A stretch of 36,297 nt of DNA from Blastocatellia bacterium (GCA_016713405.1 JADJPF010000018.1:1-36297); one strand, 5' to 3'; shown: positions 7,893-16,606, counted from the stretch's first letter. The notes: generated by a model from the letters alone, not told the origin. Numbers and translations: made by a program.

Positions 7893-9248
7893 ATGAGAGT
7901 GGGAAAACTAGAAATCGGCCCTGGGGGAATTATATTAATTTTGCTAATTATTTCTGGCTTAGTTGTAGTTGGGTTAAAACAAATGGGTGTTGACCTAATA
8001 GGAATGATAAAAGGTAAAAAAGAAGCTACAACTATAACAAATACAACAAATAATTCTGGCAACACAGCAAACAATACTACAAATGCTACAACTATTCGGA
8101 TAAAAGGCTCTAGTGCCATAGGTGATAAATTGGGCAAAGACTGGGCCCAGGAGTTTATGAACTCAAATGCAGGAAAAATTGTGTTGATAGAAACAAAAGG
8201 CACTAGCACAGGTTTTCAAGCTTTAATAGGTGGTGAAGCTGAAATTGCTGCTGCTTCTCGCCCTGCTAATGAAAAAGAAGAACAAGCCGCCCAAGCCGCT
8301 GGTTTTAGTCTTGTTTCTGCTGATAGCGAACACACAGTAGCTTTTGATGCTATAGCAATTGCAGTTCATCCTAATAACCCTGTAGAAAAACTAACTATAA
8401 CTCAAGCTAAAGATATTTTTACTGGCAAAGTTACTGATTGGTCAAAAGTTGGTGGCAAATCAGGTGCAATCAAAGTTATCCTACGACCTAAAGAATTAGG
8501 AGCTTATGAACTTTTCCAAGAACTTGTTTTAGGTAAAGGAACTCCTTTTCTAACAGGTGCAGAAGAATTAAAAGAAAATGCTAAAGTTAGCGAACAACTT
8601 CGCGCCGATGTTAACGCAATTTCTTTTATTTCTTTAGCTGGTCTTGGTGGTGCTAAAGCCCTAAAACTTGCTGCTAGCGAGACTACAACAGCAATTGAGC
8701 CATCAGAAGTAACTATTCGCAATAAAAGCTACTTACTTAATCGTAACCTTTATCTTTATACAAAAGGTGCGCCACAAGGACTAGTCAAAGATTTTATTGA
8801 TTATGTTTTAGGCCCAGGCCAAGAACTTACAGCTAATTACTATGTTAATTTGAAATTAAAACTAGTTGCTGATACCAGTTCAGGTGCTGCTTCAGTTAAT
8901 CCAAAGAGAAAGAAATTTAATACAGACATTCGTTTTCAAACCAGTAGCACACAAGTAAATAATCTAGCAGTTTATGATCTTAATCAAATTTCTGCCGATA
9001 TTTGCCCAAGAGCTAGCAATATTTCTATAGAGCTAATTGGTTATTCAGACTCTCAAGGTGATCCAAAACAAAACTTGGAGCTTTCTAAACAACGGGCTGA
9101 ATCTGTTGCACAAGTTCTTAAAGGTAAATGTCCAAGTATAACTATTGAAAGTAAAGGACTTGGTTCAGCATCTCCAATCGGAGATAACAGCACTGAAGAA
9201 GGTAAATTACTTAATCGACGTGTAGAAATCTGGGTAATTGAAAAATAA
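7893..9248 (+). CDS. PstS-like substrate-binding domain fused to OmpA C-terminal domain
   Basis: The 451-aa product starts at ATG 7893, with AAGGAG 8 bases before it; an upstream in-frame ATG at 7860 lacks such a site. One membrane helix (about residues 11-30, IILILLIISGLVVVGL) and a Thr/Asn-rich linker lead to a PBP-like domain of the phosphate-binding family: IKGSSAIGDKL, KGTSTGFQALIGGEAEIA and AAASRPA resemble the anion-binding loops of PstS. From about residue 345 an OmpA-like peptidoglycan-binding domain follows, with GYSDSQGDPKQNLELSKQRA and LLNRRVEIW carrying the expected Asp and Arg. The gene is 9 bases from a PafA-like phosphatase gene. A cell-wall-tethered periplasmic phosphate binder or sensor is my inference; no ABC permease or ATPase is present. 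Confidence 0.82.
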   Translation: MRVGKLEIGPGGIILILLIISGLVVVGLKQMGVDLIGMIKGKKEATTITNTTNNSGNTANNTTNATTIRIKGSSAIGDKLGKDWAQEFMNSNAGKIVLIETKGTSTGFQALIGGEAEIAAASRPANEKEEQAAQAAGFSLVSADSEHTVAFDAIAIAVHPNNPVEKLTITQAKDIFTGKVTDWSKVGGKSGAIKVILRPKELGAYELFQELVLGKGTPFLTGAEELKENAKVSEQLRADVNAISFISLAGLGGAKALKLAASETTTAIEPSEVTIRNKSYLLNRNLYLYTKGAPQGLVKDFIDYVLGPGQELTANYYVNLKLKLVADTSSGAASVNPKRKKFNTDIRFQTSSTQVNNLAVYDLNQISADICPRASNISIELIGYSDSQGDPKQNLELSKQRAESVAQVLKGKCPSITIESKGLGSASPIGDNSTEEGKLLNRRVEIWVIEK

Positions 9249-9257
9249 GGAGCAACA

Positions 9258-11000
9258 ATGCTAAAAAAACTTAAAACTATCACTTTAACTAGCGCAATTA
9301 TTCTTACTTTTATGCTAGTAGCAAATACACTTTCTATTGGGCAAAATATTTTACCCCCTACAACTAAGAGTCAAAAAAAGGCTACAAATACCCCTAGCAG
9401 TGTTTCTAGCAAATCTACCAGTCCAAAATTAGTTGTCTATTTAGTGATAGACCAATTTAGAGGCGAGTTTTTAAGCAGATTTGACCCTTGGTTTGGGCAA
9501 AATGGTTTTAGAGCATTGGTTAAAGAAGGTGCTTATTTTACTAATGCTAATTACCATCATGGAGCAACTTACACTGGCCCAGGTCACACAGCAATTGCTT
9601 CTGGTGCTTATGGAATGCAACATAGCATTATTTCTAACAAATGGTATAACCGTAAAACAAACCGTAGCGAAGCAATGCTTTTTGATCCAAATAGTAAATA
9701 TATTGGAATTGACCAAGAAGTTGATTTTGGAGAAGAAAATTCGCCAGCTAATTTTATTGGTACAACTATTGGTGATCAGTTACTACTATCTAATAATTTT
9801 CAATCCAAAGTAGTCACCCTTGCAATTAAAGAAAGAGCAGCAATAGGATTAGGGGGAAAACTAGGTAAAGCTTATTGGTTTAATGAAACTACTGGGGGAT
9901 TTTTAAGTAGTACATATTACATGAAATCACTACCTGCTTGGGTAGAAAGCTTTAATAGTAAAAGAATTGCTGATAGCTATTTTGGCAAATCTTGGGAAAA
10001 GTTTCCTGATGAAAAGCTTTTTAAGTTATGCAGAGAGGATGATTATAAATTTGAAACTAATGTAAAAGGGAACAAAAAATCTTTTCCTCATTTAGTAACA
10101 GGTAAATTAGATAAGCCTGGCCCAGATTTTTATGAAGCTTTTGAACACACTCCTTGGGCAAATGATTTAACTTTTGAATTTGCCCGCACAGCAATTGAAT
10201 CTGAACAATTAGGAATGGATGATAAACCAGATTTTCTAGCTATTAGTCTTACAGCTAATGACCTAGTAGGTCATGCTTATGGGCCATATAGCCAGGAAGT
10301 TGCTGATATAACAGTACGAACAGATAAACAGATAGGTGATTTTCTAGCATATCTAGATAAAAAATTTGGTAAAGACAATGTTTTAGTTGTCTTAACGGCT
10401 GATCATGGTGCTGGTGCTGTACCTGAATATAGTGCTGAAATCGGGCTAAATGGGATGAGAATAAAGAAGAAATTTATCAAAGAAACTATAGAAAATGCCC
10501 TTAATAGTAAATACGGAAAAGCTGCCTGGGTTGCCGCGCTAGAAGATCCAAATGTTTATCTAAACTATAAAGCTATTGAAGAAAAGAAACTCAATCATGA
10601 AGAAGTTGAAAATGCTGTTGGAGAAGCGTTGCTTTCAATTGAAGGTGTAGCAGGTTATTTAACACGCACTCAGTTTCTAAACGGCACATTACCTAAAACT
10701 TCAATTGCTCAAGCTTATCAATATTCTTTCCACCCTGAGAGAGGTGGCGATGTAGTTGTTGTACTTAAGCCTTTTTATATCTGGGGAAAATACGCAGAAA
10801 AAGACGAAGGTGCTACACATGGATCACCTTATTGGTATGATCGACATGTTCCTTTAATTATTCGTGGTAGTAGCGTTAAAGCAGGAATTTATAATAAAGA
10901 TACTCAAATTATTTCTATAGCTCCTACCGTAGCAACAATACTAAAAATTAATCCCCCAGCGATTTCTCAAGGTGAAGTTCTAGCAGAAATACTAAAGTAA
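9258..11000 (+). CDS. PafA-like alkaline phosphatase (type I phosphodiesterase superfamily), secreted
   Basis: This 580-aa alkaline-phosphatase-superfamily enzyme has a signal peptide (MLKKLKTITLTSAIILTFML...) and a Ser/Thr/Lys linker before the catalytic domain begins at VYLVIDQFRGEFLSRF (metal-ligand Asp about residue 64). HHGATYTGPGHTAIASG carries the Thr nucleophile, and ISNKWYN follows as in PafA/PhoK enzymes. The remaining metal ligands are in ANDLVGHAYGP (Asp, His), VLTADHGAG (Asp, His) and ATHGSPYWYDRHVPL (His). It should release phosphate from monoesters in the periplasm. GGAG precedes the ATG. The gene is 9 bases after the PstS-like/OmpA gene, so the pair looks like a phosphate-scavenging operon, ended by the hairpin at 11017-11056. 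No Pho box was confidently found. Confidence 0.88.
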   Translation: MLKKLKTITLTSAIILTFMLVANTLSIGQNILPPTTKSQKKATNTPSSVSSKSTSPKLVVYLVIDQFRGEFLSRFDPWFGQNGFRALVKEGAYFTNANYHHGATYTGPGHTAIASGAYGMQHSIISNKWYNRKTNRSEAMLFDPNSKYIGIDQEVDFGEENSPANFIGTTIGDQLLLSNNFQSKVVTLAIKERAAIGLGGKLGKAYWFNETTGGFLSSTYYMKSLPAWVESFNSKRIADSYFGKSWEKFPDEKLFKLCREDDYKFETNVKGNKKSFPHLVTGKLDKPGPDFYEAFEHTPWANDLTFEFARTAIESEQLGMDDKPDFLAISLTANDLVGHAYGPYSQEVADITVRTDKQIGDFLAYLDKKFGKDNVLVVLTADHGAGAVPEYSAEIGLNGMRIKKKFIKETIENALNSKYGKAAWVAALEDPNVYLNYKAIEEKKLNHEEVENAVGEALLSIEGVAGYLTRTQFLNGTLPKTSIAQAYQYSFHPERGGDVVVVLKPFYIWGKYAEKDEGATHGSPYWYDRHVPLIIRGSSVKAGIYNKDTQIISIAPTVATILKINPPAISQGEVLAEILK

Positions 11001-11016
11001 ACTGCAAGAGTTAATT

Positions 11017-11056
11017 ATTTCTAAAACTTAGGTTTGAAAACCTAAGTTTTAGAAAT
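11017..11056. terminator. Bidirectional terminator-like hairpin between convergent genes
   Basis: Two 19-base arms beginning ATTTCTAAAACTTAGG are perfect inverted copies with only GA between them. It lies between the convergent phosphatase (ends 11000) and kinase-ankyrin (ends 11127) genes, so it could stop transcripts from both sides. Confidence 0.65.
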
Positions 11057-11126
11057 ATAAATAGCAAATAACTATAGTAAAAATTACTAATTTCTCTAAT
11101 TTGATAAAGCTTTAATAACCAATAAG

Positions 11127-14100
11127 TTACTCTCTCACGCCTGCATCTTCAAGCATCTTTACTATCTCTAAACATCCTTCGCTTTTCGCAAGTCTTAAAG
11201 CTTCTTTTACATAAATACTTTTTAGCTCAACCCCAGCATCAATAAATATTTTTAAAACTTCTTTTTCTTTTGTAGCTACAGCACTTGCGACTATCCAAGG
11301 ATCTGTTTTTGGGTTGACACCTGCTTTAAGTAATACTCTTATAGTTTGAGCAGGGTTTCTATAATGAGTTATATAGTTATAACTAAAAGCTACTGCCAAC
11401 AAACTTCTTCCATTTTCATTTATATAATTTATGTCTGCTCCTTTAGAAATAAGCATTTGCACCATCTCAGCATTACGAGAAAACACAGCATTACTTAATG
11501 CAGTTTCTTTGTCTTTGCTTATTTTATTAATGTCGGCACCCATTTTGATTAATTCTTGTGCTGTTTCTATATGACCATTAAGCGCAGCATACATTAAAGG
11601 AGTTTTACCACGTTCAACTTCATAAAATATATCTTTAGTTTCTATATTAACATTTATACCTGATGAAGATAGTTTTCTGACTTCAGATGTATTTCCAATA
11701 GAAGCTGCAATTATCAAAGCTTCTTCTTTTGAGCTTTCAACAGCACCTGCGGCTTGAAGTATTTGCACTACATCTACATGCCCTGCTCTAGCTGCATAGC
11801 TTAAAACACTGTTTCCATTTATATCTCTTGCATTAACATCTGCACCTGCATTAATAAGCGGTTGTATTACATAGGTAAAACCCCATTGCGAAGCACTCAT
11901 AAGAGGTGTAAGGCCATTTTTGTCTTTTGCTTTTGGATCAGCACCTGATTGAAGCAGTAGTTTGACTATTTCGCCATTGTGGTTGGCTGATGATAATGCA
12001 CAATGTAAAGCTGTAGTGCCAGAATCATCTTTTGCATTAATATCTGCTCCTGCATTGAGTAATTGTCTTACTATTAAAGGAGATTGACTTTCAGCAGCAT
12101 CCATTAAAGCTGTGGCTCCAGTTCTAGACTTAGCATTAACATCAGCACTTGATAGAAGTAGTTGGTCAATGGAAGAAATCCGTTTATTTGAAACCGCTAT
12201 TTGTAAAGGTGTACGACCAAACTTATCTTTCATATTGAAATCTGCACCTGATTGAAGCAATGCAGATGCACAATAATGGCTAAGAGTATTTTCATTAGAT
12301 TTTTCTATTAGAAAAACTAAAGCATTACCTCTTGAATCTTTTGTATTAACATCAACTCCTGTGTATATCAAAGTTTTTAGAGTATTAAAACGGCTATGTT
12401 CAATTGCCCAAAGTAAAATCGTTTCTTTTGTAAAAAGAGCTAGAAATGCTATAACTAAGATTGTTGTTAGCATTGTAATTAATCTTTTAGTAGAAGAATT
12501 TTTATAAGCAAAATTGTTTGGCGTTTTGAGGCTTTTGTTTAACATCTCGTCTATTTTTTCACCCCTTGTTTGACAAGCCTTGAAATAAAGTATTGAAGAA
12601 GAAATTGCAATTATAGGGTGAAGTAGAGCTACAAAAGCTAAACAAACAATAAAAGCAAATATTGGAATATAAATGGGTAATGTAAATGAGATTTTAGAGC
12701 CAATTCCATTTTGTCTAAGAAGATCAAATACTAGATCAGATAAAAGCCCACCTCCTACCATTGTTAGTAAAAATAAAAATGGTGTAACTATGGCAAGAAA
12801 AAAATCACGTATTTGAACATAAAACGCTATAGAACCTAACTGCCCTACAAGCACTTTAGAACGTGTAAGAGCCATTTGTCCTTTTATATTTTCATTTACA
12901 ACTACAGGAATATACAGCGAATAATCAATATATTGTTTTGCCCTAGAAACTACCAACTTAAATAACCCTATCAAAATATTTAGATTATTTTGAATTGCTG
13001 TTTTTAGAAGCTTAAAAAGATGTAGATTAAGAGACGCAAAAAGTTTTAAGGTTTGAATCTTTTTGTTTGGAGATATTCCTAATTTTTCAATAACAAGGGT
13101 GCAAGCTGCAAGATTTATGGAATTGGCAAATGAGATTATAAAAAAAGCAAATAACCAATTCTCTTTTTGCAAAACTCTAGCAAAAGGTAGTTGTGTAGAG
13201 CTTAGTGGTAAAGATGACAGATAAAATATTGGCAAAAATGCAACTAGTAGAAAAGGCGTATAAATGAGCATTGAAATAGAGAAAAAACTAGAAAAGTGCT
13301 TGCGATAAATCTGTGTTGCTTGTTGCATTATTGGGATTTCTCCCTCAACACCAAAACGAAATGCTGTAGCAAAAGATTCCACATTTACAGGACGTTCATT
13401 AGGATTTTTAGCAAGAGATTTCATTACCAAAAATGCTATAGATTTTGGAATTGGCAGCTTTTTTAATAATGAAGGCGGTGAGATTTTTGTATGCTGAAAA
13501 ATAAGTTCATGCATATCACCTGTAAATGGAGTTTCACCTGTAAGCCTTTCATAAACGATAACCCCAAGACTATAAATATCTGAACGAAAATCAAGTTCTC
13601 CTCCGCTACATTGTTCAGGAGACATATAAAGAGGAGTACCTAAAATACTACCTATTCTAGTCATCCACTCAGGTATAGTTTTAGGATTTAGTTCCCCGGC
13701 AGTTACACTTTTACTTACTAATAAAGTCTTAGCTTCATTGTCAGGGTAATTATTTATTGTTTTAGTATTGTTTTCTTTATTTTCAACAATACTTATTGTT
13801 TGTAATGTTAAATTTGCGTTTACTGAGGTTTTCTTATATGTATCAACAGGTATTAAATTATTAACTAAACTAGAATTGGCTATAAGCTCAATAACAGGAT
13901 TTGTTTTTATAGCGTTATCTCTAAATTTAGCTAGACCAAAATCTAGTATTTTTACATTATAGCCGCCACGCCCATTAGGTTCTAACCAAATATTATCTGG
14001 TTTTAAGTCTCGGTGAATAATTCCCTGTTTATGTGCTTCATTTAAAGCCAAACATATTTGCTCAACTAGGTCTAGTGTTAAGGGTAAGGATAATTTACCT

Positions 14101-14681
14101 TTAGCTTTTAGAAGATCTCTTAAATTGTAACCATCTAAAAACTCCATAACTAAATAAGCTAATGGGTCTAAATCAACTTGAGTAAAACCAAAATCAGTAA
14201 CATTTACTATATTAGGGTGTCGAAGTTTTCCTGCTGCATAAGCTTCTATCTTAAACCGCTCTACAAACTCAGCATTTGCCATAAGCTGAGGTATTATTAC
14301 TTTTATTGCAACAGGTCGGCCTGTTCCCAAATGAGTAGCTTTATAAACAGTCCCCATCCCACCTTGGTCAAGTTTCTGCTCAATTCTATATTTGTTATCA
14401 ATAACTTGGTCTATCAACTGTGTTGGCATAACTATATTTCTCCTTACATCATTAGTATGAAGAATGTTGGTAAGTTTATTTTCATCAAAAGCATCCTTAA
14501 CCTTAGCAGTTTGAAGAAAGCCATCAGCCTTTGATTCATAGGTAAGAAGAGCCTCAACTTCTTTTCTTAAAAGAGGATCATTTTTACAGGTATTATTGAG
14601 AAAAGAATTTCTCTCTTCAGGCAATAAATCCATAACCTGTTCAATAATTTTTTTAACTTCTTTCCAACGTTCTGGTGTCAT
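11127..14681 (-). CDS. Membrane Ser/Thr protein kinase with about 13 C-terminal ankyrin repeats
   Basis: The 1184-aa product opens with the acidobacterial leader MTPERWKEVKKIIEQV. The PknB-type kinase domain follows (about 98-440): glycine loop DQGGMGTVY (105-113), Lys127 in VAIKV, IIHRDLKPDN (221-230), DFG at 247-249 and GTPLYMSPEQ near 348-357. About 75 extra residues, rich in Asn, Thr and Ser, separate DFG from GTPLYMSPEQ, so the activation segment is much longer than usual. Residues about 465-745 hold five or six membrane helices. Residues 750-1184 form about 13 ankyrin repeats (ALxxAxxxGxxxxVxxLLxxGADxNxKD). The repeats probably bind protein; their side of the membrane depends on whether there are five or six helices. 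It lies 58 bases downstream of an ECF sigma gene, probably its partner. No clear ribosome site is seen. Confidence 0.92.
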   Translation of the reverse strand: MTPERWKEVKKIIEQVMDLLPEERNSFLNNTCKNDPLLRKEVEALLTYESKADGFLQTAKVKDAFDENKLTNILHTNDVRRNIVMPTQLIDQVIDNKYRIEQKLDQGGMGTVYKATHLGTGRPVAIKVIIPQLMANAEFVERFKIEAYAAGKLRHPNIVNVTDFGFTQVDLDPLAYLVMEFLDGYNLRDLLKAKGKLSLPLTLDLVEQICLALNEAHKQGIIHRDLKPDNIWLEPNGRGGYNVKILDFGLAKFRDNAIKTNPVIELIANSSLVNNLIPVDTYKKTSVNANLTLQTISIVENKENNTKTINNYPDNEAKTLLVSKSVTAGELNPKTIPEWMTRIGSILGTPLYMSPEQCSGGELDFRSDIYSLGVIVYERLTGETPFTGDMHELIFQHTKISPPSLLKKLPIPKSIAFLVMKSLAKNPNERPVNVESFATAFRFGVEGEIPIMQQATQIYRKHFSSFFSISMLIYTPFLLVAFLPIFYLSSLPLSSTQLPFARVLQKENWLFAFFIISFANSINLAACTLVIEKLGISPNKKIQTLKLFASLNLHLFKLLKTAIQNNLNILIGLFKLVVSRAKQYIDYSLYIPVVVNENIKGQMALTRSKVLVGQLGSIAFYVQIRDFFLAIVTPFLFLLTMVGGGLLSDLVFDLLRQNGIGSKISFTLPIYIPIFAFIVCLAFVALLHPIIAISSSILYFKACQTRGEKIDEMLNKSLKTPNNFAYKNSSTKRLITMLTTILVIAFLALFTKETILLWAIEHSRFNTLKTLIYTGVDVNTKDSRGNALVFLIEKSNENTLSHYCASALLQSGADFNMKDKFGRTPLQIAVSNKRISSIDQLLLSSADVNAKSRTGATALMDAAESQSPLIVRQLLNAGADINAKDDSGTTALHCALSSANHNGEIVKLLLQSGADPKAKDKNGLTPLMSASQWGFTYVIQPLINAGADVNARDINGNSVLSYAARAGHVDVVQILQAAGAVESSKEEALIIAASIGNTSEVRKLSSSGINVNIETKDIFYEVERGKTPLMYAALNGHIETAQELIKMGADINKISKDKETALSNAVFSRNAEMVQMLISKGADINYINENGRSLLAVAFSYNYITHYRNPAQTIRVLLKAGVNPKTDPWIVASAVATKEKEVLKIFIDAGVELKSIYVKEALRLAKSEGCLEIVKMLEDAGVRE

Positions 14682-14705
14682 ACCTAATAAGGCGCAGTAG
14701 AAAAG

Positions 14706-14730
14706 AATTTTTTATCACTGATAAAAAATT
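14706..14730 (-). terminator. AT-only hairpin between sigma factor and kinase-ankyrin genes
   Basis: AATTTTTTATC and GATAAAAAATT are perfect 11-base arms around ACT, placed in the 58-base gap of two genes otherwise arranged as an operon. It could be a weak attenuator or processing site that lowers kinase expression relative to sigma factor. The stem is nearly all A-T and so of limited stability. Confidence 0.35.
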
Positions 14731-14739
14731 TTGGAGAAA

Positions 14740-15306
14740 TTATTTACTTTGATTATCAAGTTGTTGCAATAGCCATAATTTAGCTATTTTCCAATCACGA
14801 CTTATTGTTGCTGTTGATATTTTAAGAACCTCAGATATTTCTTGCATATCAAGGCCAGCAAAATATTTAAGTTCAACAATTTGGCTTTGTTGTGGGTCTA
14901 TTTTAGAAAGCAGAGAAAGAGCATCATCAAGAGCAATAAGGTCTAAATCCTTTTCTTGTGCTAGCTCCGCAATATCACACAAAGAAAGTTTATATCTATC
15001 ACCTCCCCTTTTTTCAGCAATATTTTTACGAGCATGATCAACTAAAATATTTCGCATTAATTGAGCCGCCACACCAAAAAAATGCGCTCTATTTTGCCAA
15101 TCAATATTTTCACACCCAACAAGACGCAAATAAACTTCATTAGCTAAAACCGTTGCTTGAATACTATTATTAGACGGCTCATTTTTTAATTTAATTTTAG
15201 CTATATGCTTTAACTCATTGTAAACTAAAGGAATTAGCTTATTAAGAGCTTCCTTGTTTCCCTGTTTCCATTCTATTAATAATTTTGTTACTGATTGCTG
15301 AGTCAT
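14740..15306 (-). CDS. ECF-type RNA polymerase sigma factor (TIGR02999-like)
   Basis: This 188-aa sigma factor is of the group widespread in Planctomycetes, Acidobacteria and Verrucomicrobia (sigma-70_ECF-like, TIGR02999 pattern). Family marks are SIQATVLANEVYLRL (about 49-63), RAHFFGVAAQLMRNILVDHAR (region 2, about 73-93) and a region 4 helix-turn-helix, GLDMQEISEVLKISTATISRDW (about 150-171). It should direct RNA polymerase to a small regulon. No anti-sigma gene is adjacent; instead the kinase-ankyrin gene follows. This sigma class is commonly found beside Ser/Thr kinases, and phosphorylation has been proposed as a control. The start is ATG 15306, with a TATAAA box only six bases upstream and no ribosome site, which suggests a leaderless transcript. 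It lies 16 bases after the Thg1-like gene. Confidence 0.92.
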   Translation of the reverse strand: MTQQSVTKLLIEWKQGNKEALNKLIPLVYNELKHIAKIKLKNEPSNNSIQATVLANEVYLRLVGCENIDWQNRAHFFGVAAQLMRNILVDHARKNIAEKRGGDRYKLSLCDIAELAQEKDLDLIALDDALSLLSKIDPQQSQIVELKYFAGLDMQEISEVLKISTATISRDWKIAKLWLLQQLDNQSK

Positions 15307-15312
15307 AAATAT

Positions 15313-15318
15313 TTTATA
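15313..15318 (-). promoter_or_regulatory. Candidate -10 box for leaderless sigma factor transcript
   Basis: On the minus strand TATAAA stands six bases before the sigma factor ATG, the spacing expected when transcription starts at or next to the start codon. No Shine-Dalgarno sequence is present. The box lies in the 16-base gap after the Thg1-like gene. No convincing -35 element was found, so this is tentative. Confidence 0.35.
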
Positions 15319-15322
15319 AGTA

Positions 15323-16093
15323 TTAATTGCTTGTAGATAAACTAATTAAATTACTAATAAAATTGCTGTAATCATCTTTCATAGGTAAATTAAATTCTGT
15401 ATAAAGTTCTCTTCGCTTAGCAATAACATCTTGGTTAGTGATTGGATTTTTAGCTTGTTTTTCAACGCTTTTCCAAAATACTCCTACACCTCGTTTTTGC
15501 CAAGCTTCAACATCATTAAAGTTAATTCCTCGTTGAAAGAGTAGCTCATTTTTTTCTGCAACAGATATTTTTTCTATTGATTTAGTAGCTTGTCCAACTG
15601 TTTTTCCTTCCTGTCGTAATGTCCAATAACAATAAGCATTTAGCGCATTTCTATGAGCGTCTTCATTGCGCCATCGAAAATAATCACAAACTAAGTTTAT
15701 AGTGGGAAGTTGACAAATTCGACAATCAAACGTGGCTAAAATACCTAACATTAAAGAAAATTTCGCGCTTGCTTCAGCCGCTAAAATAGAGTTGTATTTT
15801 CTAATTTTGCGGCCAAAAGCATTTTCTTGTAGATGAAATAGCAAAGAAATTTCGTCGCTTTCTGTATAACCAAAAATTACATTAAAACCACATTGCATTA
15901 AATGTTTAGTAGTTTCAACCATTAAATCTCTAAAACGCTCATCAAAAGGAGAGTTAAACTTACAAGTTTCTTTAGTAAGACGAGTAAAATTTCTTCCATC
16001 AATTCGTGCAACAATATAGATTTCTGGTAAAACCCATTGGTCAGTAGCGGTTTCAAAGACACGCATTTTTTTATCTAATTCATCAAACTTCAT
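15323..16093 (-). CDS. Thg1-like protein: tRNA(His) guanylyltransferase family, 3'-5' nucleotide polymerase
   Basis: The 256-aa product belongs to the Thg1/TLP family, which adds nucleotides to the 5' end of tRNA in the reverse (3'-5') direction. Bacterial members repair 5'-truncated tRNAs rather than adding G-1 to tRNA-His. Family marks are YIVARIDGRNFTRLTKE (metal Asp32), GYTESDEISLLF (Asp80, Glu81), RKIRKYNSILAAEASAKF, FDCRICQLP, DYFRWRNEDAHRNALNAYCYW and NELLFQRGINFN. The eukaryotic HINNLYN motif is replaced by HRNALNA, which fits a TLP. The ATG at 16093 is chosen because AGGTG stands six bases before it; a GTG at 16102 would overlap that site. The gene is 12 bases after the DoxX gene and 16 bases before the sigma gene. 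Confidence 0.9.
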   Translation of the reverse strand: MKFDELDKKMRVFETATDQWVLPEIYIVARIDGRNFTRLTKETCKFNSPFDERFRDLMVETTKHLMQCGFNVIFGYTESDEISLLFHLQENAFGRKIRKYNSILAAEASAKFSLMLGILATFDCRICQLPTINLVCDYFRWRNEDAHRNALNAYCYWTLRQEGKTVGQATKSIEKISVAEKNELLFQRGINFNDVEAWQKRGVGVFWKSVEKQAKNPITNQDVIAKRRELYTEFNLPMKDDYSNFISNLISLSTSN

Positions 16094-16105
16094 TAGAAAC
16101 ACCTA

Positions 16106-16606
16106 TTATGATTTTCCACTAGTTTCTTGGTTTTCTTTGGCTAGAAAAAATTTATAAATGATTGTATCTAGTGAAAGTCTACCAGGCCCACAAGTTAAAA
16201 CAATTACTGAAGCATAGAGAAATAAAAATGGAGATTGTTCAAAAAACTTGCTTGGATCGCTAAAAAGTGCATCAACTCCTTCACGATGAGCAGTTATGTA
16301 GGCTACTACCATAGTAAAAGCTAAAGGGATACTTACTAAACGAGAAGCAAGGCCAAATATCAAAAGTAATCCGCCAAAACATTCTGTAGAAGCAGCAAGC
16401 AAAGCATTAAATTTTGGCATTGGAATTTGTAATTCAGCAAAAAATCCGGCTGTGCGTTCTAAATTTTCTAGCTTGCCTTTACCAGCAAGAAAAAATTGAT
16501 AACCCCAATATAGTCTTATAATTAATAGAAATGGATCACGAGCATAATCTAATATTTTAACCAGCATGTCATGACCTTTTCTTACAAATGAAATTATTTG
16601 TTGCAT
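16106..16606 (-). CDS. DoxX family membrane protein
   Basis: This 166-aa protein has four predicted membrane helices. LLIIRLYWGYQFFLAGKGKL near the N-terminus, then FFAELQIPMPKFNALLAASTECFGGLLLIFGLA and a C-terminal ASVIVLTCGPGRLSLD are the usual DoxX/DoxD pattern. DoxX proteins are linked to thiosulfate-quinone oxidation in some archaea and to redox stress in mycobacteria, but most have unknown function. ATG 16606 is the preferred start because GGAG stands six bases before it; an upstream TTG at 16618 would lie at that site. The gene is 70 bases after the kinase-STAND gene and 12 bases before the Thg1-like gene, so probably cotranscribed with the latter. Confidence 0.86.
   Translation of the reverse strand: MQQIISFVRKGHDMLVKILDYARDPFLLIIRLYWGYQFFLAGKGKLENLERTAGFFAELQIPMPKFNALLAASTECFGGLLLIFGLASRLVSIPLAFTMVVAYITAHREGVDALFSDPSKFFEQSPFLFLYASVIVLTCGPGRLSLDTIIYKFFLAKENQETSGKS

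Noticed and set aside
7646..8209. 187-codon open frame on the minus strand
   Set aside because: It runs opposite to the well-supported serine acetyltransferase and PstS-like genes and crosses the hairpin between them; its sequence is Phe/Ile-rich and resembles no protein.
9481..9813. 110-codon frame overlapping the phosphatase gene
   Set aside because: It is an out-of-frame reading of the phosphatase active-site region.
14178..14534. 118-codon plus-strand frame inside the kinase-ankyrin gene
   Set aside because: It is the reverse-strand shadow of the kinase domain, rich in Tyr, Cys and Ser, with no ribosome site.
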